From Paracidovorax avenae ATCC 19860 (GTDB lineage: Bacteria > Pseudomonadota > Gammaproteobacteria > Burkholderiales > Burkholderiaceae_C): a stretch of DNA of 64,000 nt. Made by a program: the position numbers and the translations under genes. The notes beneath the pieces were generated by a model. That model was not told where the DNA came from, ran no database searches, and saw nothing but the letters and a program-made list of their open reading frames with translations. Of the stretch, positions 57,966 to 64,000 are shown piece by piece; position 1 is the stretch's first letter, and every line of letters starts with the position of its first letter. Where the stretch lies: assembly GCF_000176855.2 (NCBI RefSeq), contig NC_015138.1:3100001-3164000 (forward strand), given 5' to 3'.

Positions 57966-59351
57966 TCACGGCCGCGCCGCCGCAACCCGCCACAGGGTGT
58001 TGCCGACGTCGTCGGCCACGAGCAGGCCGCCCCGCGCATCGAGCGCCACGCCCACGGGCCGGCCCCAGGCGTCGCCATCGCCGCTCACGAATCCGGTCAG
58101 CACGTCCAGGGGCATGCCGTCGGGCTTGCCGTTCCTGAACGGCACGAACACCACCTTGTAGCCGCTGCGCGGCTTGCGGTTCCACGAGCCGTGCAGGCCA
58201 ACGAAGGCGCCTTGCGCAAGTTGCGGCGCCACGGGTTGCGCGGCAGGGCCGCCGGTACCGGCGAAAGCCATGCCCAGCGGCGCCACGTGGTTGCCCAGGG
58301 CGTAATCCGGCACGATGGCCTTCTCGACGAGGTCCGGCCGGGGAGGCTGGACGCGCGCATCCACGTTCCCGCCCCAATAGCTGTAGGGCCAGCCGTAGAA
58401 GCCGCCGTCCTTCACCGAGGTGAGATAGTCCGGCACCAGGTCACTGCCGATTTCGTCACGTTCATTCACCACGGTCCACAGCGCGCCGGAGACTGGCTCC
58501 CAGCCCATGCCATTGGGATTGCGCAGGCCGCTGGCGAACGTGCGGTGCGTGCCCGTGGCGCGGTCCACCTCCCAGATGGCTGCGCGGCCGGTTTCGGCCT
58601 CCATGCCGTTTTCCCCCACGTTGCTGTTGGACCCGACGGTGACATACAGCTTCGCGCCGTCGGGGCTGGCGATGAGGTTCTTGGTCCAGTGGTGGTTGAG
58701 CGGCCGCGCGGGCAGGTCCGCCACCTTGGCCGGCGCGGCCGTGATGGCCGTCTGGCCCTCGGCATAGGGGAAACGCACGACGGCATCGGTGTTGGCGACG
58801 TAGAGGTCACTGCCGACCAGCGCCATGCCGAACGGAGAATTCAGCCCTTGCAGGAACACGCTGCGCGTTTCCGCCACGCCATCCCCGTCGGCATCGCGCA
58901 GGAGCGTGATGCGGTTGGCCGATGGGTTGCCGGAGCCGGCCCGGGCCATGACCTTGCCCATGACCCAGTTGCGTACCTTCTTGACCCATCCGTCGTCCGG
59001 CGGTGGGTCTTCGGACGCGGGCTTGTCGCTCTCGGCCACGAGCACGTCGCCATTGGGGAGCACCATCACCCAGCGGGGATGCGCGAGCCCGCGGGCAAAT
59101 GGTGTCACGGACAGGCCGGCCATGGGTTGCGGCGCGCCCCCGTCCGGCCATCCCTTGGCGGGAGCGATATGCACGGTGGGAATCAGGGATGGGTTCGGTT
59201 GCGGCAGCGTGGGTCGTGGTCCGATACCCGCATCCGCAGGCAGGCGGGCGGTATCGCCGCAGCCGGCAAGCACGGCCACGGCGACCAGGGGCGCAGCCAC
59301 CCGGGCGAGGTCAGCGGCCCGAAGCGCAAGGGGATGAAGGAAAGAGCGCAT
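57966..59351 (-). CDS. Sorbosone/PQQ-type beta-propeller lipoprotein
   Basis: 461 residues. Lipoprotein signal: hydrophobic VAVLAGC near residue 30. The rest is a six-bladed propeller of the sorbosone dehydrogenase / soluble glucose dehydrogenase fold: [66 protein letters not shown] and [14 protein letters not shown]. Such enzymes use PQQ to oxidise sugars or alcohols, but PQQ genes are not nearby and the cofactor is assumed from fold. Start at 59351 chosen for the signal peptide. Confidence 0.85.
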   Translation of the reverse strand: MRSFLHPLALRAADLARVAAPLVAVAVLAGCGDTARLPADAGIGPRPTLPQPNPSLIPTVHIAPAKGWPDGGAPQPMAGLSVTPFARGLAHPRWVMVLPNGDVLVAESDKPASEDPPPDDGWVKKVRNWVMGKVMARAGSGNPSANRITLLRDADGDGVAETRSVFLQGLNSPFGMALVGSDLYVANTDAVVRFPYAEGQTAITAAPAKVADLPARPLNHHWTKNLIASPDGAKLYVTVGSNSNVGENGMEAETGRAAIWEVDRATGTHRTFASGLRNPNGMGWEPVSGALWTVVNERDEIGSDLVPDYLTSVKDGGFYGWPYSYWGGNVDARVQPPRPDLVEKAIVPDYALGNHVAPLGMAFAGTGGPAAQPVAPQLAQGAFVGLHGSWNRKPRSGYKVVFVPFRNGKPDGMPLDVLTGFVSGDGDAWGRPVGVALDARGGLLVADDVGNTLWRVAAARP

Positions 59352-59490
59352 GGCACGAGGCCGGCAGGCCGGCAGCTGGAAGGCGATGCCGACCAGTCTC
59401 GCCACTGCCGGGCGAAAACCGTGTCAGCCATCTTCGCCGACGGTGGCCTGCCGGGTGTGGGGCACGGTAGATCTCTGGGAAAATGCCGCC

Positions 59491-59910
59491 ATGACCCCTC
59501 CCGAATCGATGCGCCTGGACAAATGGCTGTGGTGTGCGCGCTTCTATAAAACGCGGGCCCTCGCGGCGGAAGAAATCGGCAAGGGCCGCGTGACGGTGAA
59601 CGGGCAGGCTGCCAAGGCGTCGCGGGAGCTGCGCAGCGGCGATACCGTGGCGCTGCGCCAGGGCCAGGTTCCACGCACGGTCGTCGTGCGCGGGCTCAGC
59701 GCCATGCGCGGCCCGGCGCCGGTCGCACAACAGCTGTATGAAGAAACGGCCGAGAGCATCGCCGCTCGTGCGCAGGCTGCCGAGATGCGCAGGCTGGCCC
59801 CCGAGCCGGCAGCGACGCTGCAGGAAGGCCGCCCCACGAAACGCGACCGGCGCGAGATCGACCAGGCCCGCGACTGGGGCAGCCGCTGGAGCGCCGCGAT
59901 CGACGAGTGA
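59491..59910 (+). CDS. S4-domain RNA-binding protein (Hsp15/HslR-like)
   Basis: 139 residues. The S4 domain is RLDKWLWCARFYKTRALAAE..GRVTVNG (about 8-40) with SRELRSGDTVALR following, the hallmarks of HslR/Hsp15. The C-terminal tail is basic and charged (GRPTKRDRREIDQARDW). E. coli Hsp15 binds stalled 50S subunits carrying tRNA; the same job is likely. It follows a divergent promoter region from the propeller gene. Confidence 0.93.
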   Translation: MTPPESMRLDKWLWCARFYKTRALAAEEIGKGRVTVNGQAAKASRELRSGDTVALRQGQVPRTVVVRGLSAMRGPAPVAQQLYEETAESIAARAQAAEMRRLAPEPAATLQEGRPTKRDRREIDQARDWGSRWSAAIDE

Positions 59911-59935
59911 GCGACGGCAGGAGGTTGCCGGCGTC

Positions 59936-60592
59936 TCAGGACGCTCCGCTGCCCGCCTGGGGCCTCAGCATGCGCAGCACGACGTTGAGATAGTCATCCA
60001 TCCGCTGGCGCGCGCTTTCGGCTTCCCGCTCGAGATCGCGCAGGCTCTTGGCGTTCTCCGCATGCTCTGCGGAGCCCTCGCCCAGGCAGATCGCCGACTG
60101 GCGCCGGGCCAGGCGCATCTCGGCCGTCTGCCAGTCGCGGCGCAGCTCGTTCCATTGCTCGGACGCTGCGCGCAACGCGGGCGCCTGGCCACGCTCGCCG
60201 ATCTCCCCGCCCCCGTCCCCGCAGAGCGTGGGCGGGCAATGCGCCGGCGGTGCGGACGGCCGGCGGCGGCGCAGGCCATCCTGCCCCAGGGAGGAACGGG
60301 CTGCGAGGAAAGTCTTCTCCGCGGCAAGATCCTCGCTGCCCCAACGCCCGCGCACCGCATACCAGGCACCGCTGCCCATCGACCACGCACCGCGCCAGCC
60401 ATCGCCGCTGGGCCACACCAGGATGCCCACCCTGCGCCCCGCATGCTCGCGGTAACGCAGGGGGTCGCGGGCCACCGGAACGGTGGCAGCGGGCGCGTGG
60501 GAGTACGCGTCCAGGGAACGGGGCGTCGTTTGGGTCTCCATGCCCATGGTGGTGGCAAACGGCATGCCTGCGATGGAGACCGTTTTTGACAA
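59936..60592 (-). CDS. Protein of unknown function, coiled-coil C-terminus
   Basis: 218 residues if started at 60592; alternative ATGs at 60565, 60547 and 60541 exist and the start is uncertain. No signal peptide or membrane helix. The N-terminal half has a hydrophobic patch (RVGILVWPSGDGWRGAWSMGSG), the C-terminal half is charged and probably helical or coiled coil (WQTAEMRLARRQ, SLRDLEREAESARQRMDDY). I do not recognise the family. It overlaps no better candidate and has typical codon bias, so it is likely real. Convergent with the Hsp15 gene. Confidence 0.55.
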   Translation of the reverse strand: MSKTVSIAGMPFATTMGMETQTTPRSLDAYSHAPAATVPVARDPLRYREHAGRRVGILVWPSGDGWRGAWSMGSGAWYAVRGRWGSEDLAAEKTFLAARSSLGQDGLRRRRPSAPPAHCPPTLCGDGGGEIGERGQAPALRAASEQWNELRRDWQTAEMRLARRQSAICLGEGSAEHAENAKSLRDLEREAESARQRMDDYLNVVLRMLRPQAGSGAS

Positions 60593-60763
60593 TTTTGCAG
60601 ATACGGCGAGGCCTGATGCCTGTAAAAATTTCCCATGAGCGCATACGGATGAGCAGGCAGCACTGCTATCCCGTTTTTTGATCTGCCGACATCGCGGATT
60701 GCGCTAGCATCGTCGCCCCAGCCGCATTCCACGCACCGAGGTGCGCCCTCACAAGGACAAGAG

Positions 60764-63700
60764 ATGGACGAGATCACCCCGGGCCCTGCCGAGGAGGCCG
60801 AGGCCGGTGCGGCAAACGGCTGCGCCGCATCCGGCGGCGCCGGACTGCCGGTGGTCGGATTGGGTGGATCGGCGGGCGCCATCCAGGCACTGCGTGATTT
60901 CTTCGCCGCGATGCCGGCTTCCCCCGGCATGGCGTTCGTGGTCGTGCTCCACCTGTCTCCGGACCATGAAAGCATGCTGGCCGAGCTGCTCCAGCGTGCC
61001 ACGAAGCTGCGCGTGCAGCAGGTGACCGGTGCGGTGACCATGGAGGCGGACACCGTCTATGTGGTGCCGCCACGCAAGATCCTCGAGGTCCACGACGGCG
61101 CGATCGCACTCGCGCCGCTGCCGCCGGACCGGCAGCAGCATGTGGCGGTGGACCTGCTGTTCCGGACCTTGGCCGACTCGCACGGCACGCGGGCCACCGC
61201 CATCGTGCTGTCCGGGGCGGACGGGGACGGGGCCATCGGCATCAAGCGGATCAAGGAGCGCGGCGGCCTCACCATCGCCCAGGACCCGGGAGAAGCCTAC
61301 GCCAGCGGCATGCCCGGATCCGCGATCGCCACCGGCATGATCGATTGGGTGCTGCCTGCGGCCCAGATGGCCGCGCGGGTGATGGAATACCACCGCATGG
61401 CCCCCCGGCTGCACCTGGCGCCGCCGCACGGCACCGAACCGCCGGCATCGGGCGGCGATGCGGCCGATGACGAGGCCGCACTGCGCGAAGTTCTGGCGCT
61501 GCTGCGCCACCGCACCGGTCGCGATTTCGGCGACTACAAGCGCGCCACGGTCGTGCGGCGGGTGGGGCGCCGCATGCAGGTGAACGGCATCGGCACGATG
61601 TCCGGCTACCTGGACTGCCTGCGCACCCGGCCGGGCGAATCGGGAGCGCTGCTGCAGGACCTGCTCATCAGCGTGACGAATTTCTTCCGCGATCCCGTTG
61701 CGTTCGCGGCGCTGGAAAGCCATCTGCCGCAGTTGTTCCAGGGCAAGACCGGCGCGGACACGCTGCGCGTGTGGGTGGCGGGCTGCGCGACGGGCGAGGA
61801 AGCCTATTCCATCGCCATGCTGCTGGCGGAATACGCCCGCACGCTCGACACGGCCCCCGTGCTGCAGATCTTCGCCACAGACCTGGACGACGCCGCCATC
61901 CGAGCGGCCCGGGACGGCTTCTATCCCGCGGCGATCGAGAGCGACGTGTCTGCCGAACGGCTGCGGCGCTTCTTCGTGCGTGAACGCGGCGGCTACAGGG
62001 TGCGGCGCGAGTTGCGCGAAAGCGTGCTGTTCGCGGTGCACGACCTGCTCAGGGATTCACCCTTTTCGCGGCTCGATCTCATTTCCTGCCGGAATCTGCT
62101 CATCTACCTGAACCGGGAAGCCCAGCACCGGGTGCTGGATACCTTCCACTTCGCCCTGCTGCCAGGCAAGCTCCTGTTCCTCGGGTCCGCCGAATCCGTG
62201 GACGACGGTGACACACGGTTTTCCGTGATCGACAAGCTGCACCGCCTGTACGGCCACCAGACCTCGGCGCACCCGGATCTGCTGCGGCCCGGGGGCCTGG
62301 CGCCTGCCGCCGCGGCGCTGCATGCGCAGCACGCCGCCCACCAGGGGCCCGTCGTGCATGCCGGAGCGATGGTCCCCTACTTCGCGGACACCGAGCGCCC
62401 GCCCGCGCAGGCCGCCGGAGAGAAGGCGCTGCCGTGGGGCGAAGTGCACCTGCGGTTGCTGGAGCAACTCGCGCCGCCTTCCATCCTGGTGGACGGCGAG
62501 CAGAACATCCTGCACATGTCGCCTTCGGCAGGTCGCTTCCTGGTCTTCCACGGCGGCGAGCCTTCGCGCAACCTCATGCGGCTCATCCACCCCGCGCTGC
62601 GCATCGAACTGCGGGCGGCGCTCTACCGCGCAGGCCGCACCGGCCAGCCCATGCGGCTGGCGGCGACGCCGGTGGACGCGGCGGGAGGCAGGGTGCGCGT
62701 GGCGCCCGAGGTGCGGCCCGTGCCGGAACTGGGGCCGGGGCTTGCGCTTGTCCTGCTGCAGATGCTGCCCGAACTGCCCGCGGCCCATCACCTGGCCGCC
62801 GAAGTGCCCCAGGACACGGCTGCGGAACAGCTGGACCGCGAACTGGAACTGCTGAACGCCCAACTGCGCAGCACCATAGAGCAATACGAAGCCTCCACGG
62901 AGGAACTGCGGGCCAGCAACGAAGAGCTTCAGGCGATGAACGAGGAGCTGCGCTCCGCGACGGAGGAACTGGAGACCAACCGGGAAGAACTGCAGTCCAT
63001 CAACGAGGAACTGACGACGGTCAACCACGAGCTCAAGAGCAAAGTGGACGAGCTGGGGCATGCGAACAGCGACATGCAGAACCTGATGGACGCAACAGCC
63101 ATCGCCACGGTGTTCCTCGACCGAGACCTGCGCATCACCCGCTTCACGCCGTCGGCCGTCACCCTCTTCAACCTCATCGCCACCGACGTGGGGCGGCCGC
63201 TGTCCCACCTGCGCACGCAGCTGCAGTACCCGGAGCTTTCCGAAGACGCCCGGAGGGTGCTCGAACGCCTCGCACTGGTGGAGCGCGAGGTGGGCGCCAG
63301 CGACGGCAACTGGTACCTCGTGCGCATGCTGCCCTACCGGACGCTGGACGACCGCATCGCGGGCGTGGTGCTGACCTTCGTAGACATTTCCGAGCGCAAG
63401 CAGGGCCAGGAGGCGCTGCGCCGCTCGGAGGACCGCTTCAGCGCCATCGTGAACCAGGCCGTCGTGGGCGTGGTGCAGACGGAGCTGGATGGCCACATCA
63501 CCTTCGTCAACCGGCACTACAGCCACATGCTGGGCTACGGGCACGACGAACTCATCGGCACGCAGCTGCTCGACCTGATCCATCCGGCGGACCGCCAGTT
63601 GAGCGCCCACCTGATGCGGCGCCTCGCCGAACATGGCGAACCCTTCCACATCGAGAAGCGGTGCCTGCGCAAGGACGGCAGCACGCTCTGGCTGCACAAC

Positions 63701-64000
63701 AGCGTGAGTTATCTGGCCGATGCGCACGGCGGCCCCACGGCCTCGATCGTGGTGTGCAACGACATCAGCGAACGCAAGCGTGCCGAGAATGCATTGCGCG
63801 AAAGCACCGAACGCCTGCGGCTGGTCATCGAGAACGCGGTGGAATACGCCATCTTCTCCACCGATCTGGACCGCCGCATCACGACCTGGAACAGCGGGGC
63901 GGAGCGCATCCTCGGCTACAGCGAGAACGAGGCCGTGGGCCAGCTCGCGGACATGATCTTCACGCCGGAAGACCGGGCCGCCGGGGCGCCCCTTTCCGAA
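60764..64000 (+). CDS. CheB-CheR-PAS fusion chemotaxis-type protein, cut by right edge
   Basis: 1,079 codons from ATG 60764 (AAGGACAAGAG precedes it), still open at the window end. Order: CheB methylesterase domain without receiver (Ser36 in VGLGGSAGAI, His in HLSPDHES, Asp in SGADGDGAIG), CheR methyltransferase (NFFRDP, VWVAGCATGEEAYS, FATDLDDAAI), a long coiled coil (about 700-770, STEELRASNEELQAMNEELR), then two or more PAS domains (FVDISERKQ, VCNDISERKRAE). The next part is likely a kinase or further PAS. Such fusions are common in proteobacteria and are thought to be signalling hubs. The missing N-terminal receiver is typical. Confidence 0.95.
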   Translation, partial: MDEITPGPAEEAEAGAANGCAASGGAGLPVVGLGGSAGAIQALRDFFAAMPASPGMAFVVVLHLSPDHESMLAELLQRATKLRVQQVTGAVTMEADTVYVVPPRKILEVHDGAIALAPLPPDRQQHVAVDLLFRTLADSHGTRATAIVLSGADGDGAIGIKRIKERGGLTIAQDPGEAYASGMPGSAIATGMIDWVLPAAQMAARVMEYHRMAPRLHLAPPHGTEPPASGGDAADDEAALREVLALLRHRTGRDFGDYKRATVVRRVGRRMQVNGIGTMSGYLDCLRTRPGESGALLQDLLISVTNFFRDPVAFAALESHLPQLFQGKTGADTLRVWVAGCATGEEAYSIAMLLAEYARTLDTAPVLQIFATDLDDAAIRAARDGFYPAAIESDVSAERLRRFFVRERGGYRVRRELRESVLFAVHDLLRDSPFSRLDLISCRNLLIYLNREAQHRVLDTFHFALLPGKLLFLGSAESVDDGDTRFSVIDKLHRLYGHQTSAHPDLLRPGGLAPAAAALHAQHAAHQGPVVHAGAMVPYFADTERPPAQAAGEKALPWGEVHLRLLEQLAPPSILVDGEQNILHMSPSAGRFLVFHGGEPSRNLMRLIHPALRIELRAALYRAGRTGQPMRLAATPVDAAGGRVRVAPEVRPVPELGPGLALVLLQMLPELPAAHHLAAEVPQDTAAEQLDRELELLNAQLRSTIEQYEASTEELRASNEELQAMNEELRSATEELETNREELQSINEELTTVNHELKSKVDELGHANSDMQNLMDATAIATVFLDRDLRITRFTPSAVTLFNLIATDVGRPLSHLRTQLQYPELSEDARRVLERLALVEREVGASDGNWYLVRMLPYRTLDDRIAGVVLTFVDISERKQGQEALRRSEDRFSAIVNQAVVGVVQTELDGHITFVNRHYSHMLGYGHDELIGTQLLDLIHPADRQLSAHLMRRLAEHGEPFHIEKRCLRKDGSTLWLHNSVSYLADAHGGPTASIVVCNDISERKRAENALRESTERLRLVIENAVEYAIFSTDLDRRITTWNSGAERILGYSENEAVGQLADMIFTPEDRAAGAPLSE

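Noticed and set aside
1..64000. CRISPR array, insertion sequences, integrase or attachment site beside the tRNA genes
   Set aside because: I looked for spaced direct repeats, transposase motifs and partial tRNA copies and found none; the tRNA pair is a full tandem duplication, not an att site.

Overview
The window looks like ordinary chromosome from a high-GC betaproteobacterium of the family Comamonadaceae, most like Acidovorax. This rests on protein character and gene content: a PDH operon with a lipoyl-fused E3, an iscRSUA-hscBA-fdx cluster, solitary Bug-type periplasmic binding proteins, azurin and very GC-rich coding. It is inference from reading, not a database match. I see no transposase, prophage, CRISPR array or rRNA. 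About 53 protein genes and two tRNA genes are supported; both window edges cut a gene.

Layout. 1-9.9 kb: a cut PPOX-fold flavoprotein, an AraC regulator, a polar amino-acid-type binding protein, a bifunctional class A penicillin-binding protein with a repetitive tail, a small lipoprotein, a RlmI-like methyltransferase, a DUF2167 protein with a membrane partner, and a Bug protein. 10.26-12.27 kb: one visibly AT-richer O-antigen-acylase-type gene, the best candidate for recent transfer. 12.4-18.8 kb (minus): aceE-aceF-lpdA, encoding all three pyruvate dehydrogenase subunits and ending in a good intrinsic terminator. 18.96-22.16 kb: a PAS histidine kinase and FixJ-type regulator coupled by an ATGA overlap, divergent from aceE. 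22.2-27.8 kb: folD, oligopeptidase A, a DUF4124/glutaredoxin-like protein, rpiA and pyrD. 27.8-29.0 kb: an ElaB/YqjD-YqjE-YqjK-like envelope stress trio.

29.1-31.3 kb: a histone-deacetylase-like amidohydrolase translationally coupled to an L-2-hydroxyglutarate-oxidase-like flavoprotein. 31.45-31.65 kb: two identical tandem tRNA-Val(CAC) genes. 31.7-38.0 kb (minus): iscR-iscS-iscU-iscA-hscB-hscA-fdx, then dnaQ, with a terminator-like hairpin between iscA and hscB. 38.3-45.7 kb: uvrB, an aspartate/aromatic aminotransferase, a short CaiB/BaiF CoA-transferase, an unknown small protein, and a YgiQ radical SAM protein. 46-51.1 kb: a chemoreceptor, a tiny unknown gene, azurin, a YigZ/IMPACT protein, a second lipoamide-dehydrogenase-like protein and a YjfB-like motility protein behind a sigma-28-like promoter.

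51.1-57.4 kb: a catabolic operon (D-serine dehydratase, Bug binding protein, amidase, FAD oxidoreductase) divergent from a LysR regulator. 57.4-64 kb: a STY0301-like protein, a sorbosone/PQQ-type beta-propeller lipoprotein, an S4 RNA-binding protein, an unknown protein, and a large CheB-CheR-PAS fusion running off the right edge.

The coherent functional units are pyruvate oxidation, Fe-S cluster assembly and D-serine/amide catabolism. Nothing looks like a wholly new multi-gene system. The most checkable leads are the isc intra-operon terminator, the HDAC-LhgO pair, the dsdA-bug-amidase-oxidoreductase cluster, the sigma-28 site and the transferred acylase.
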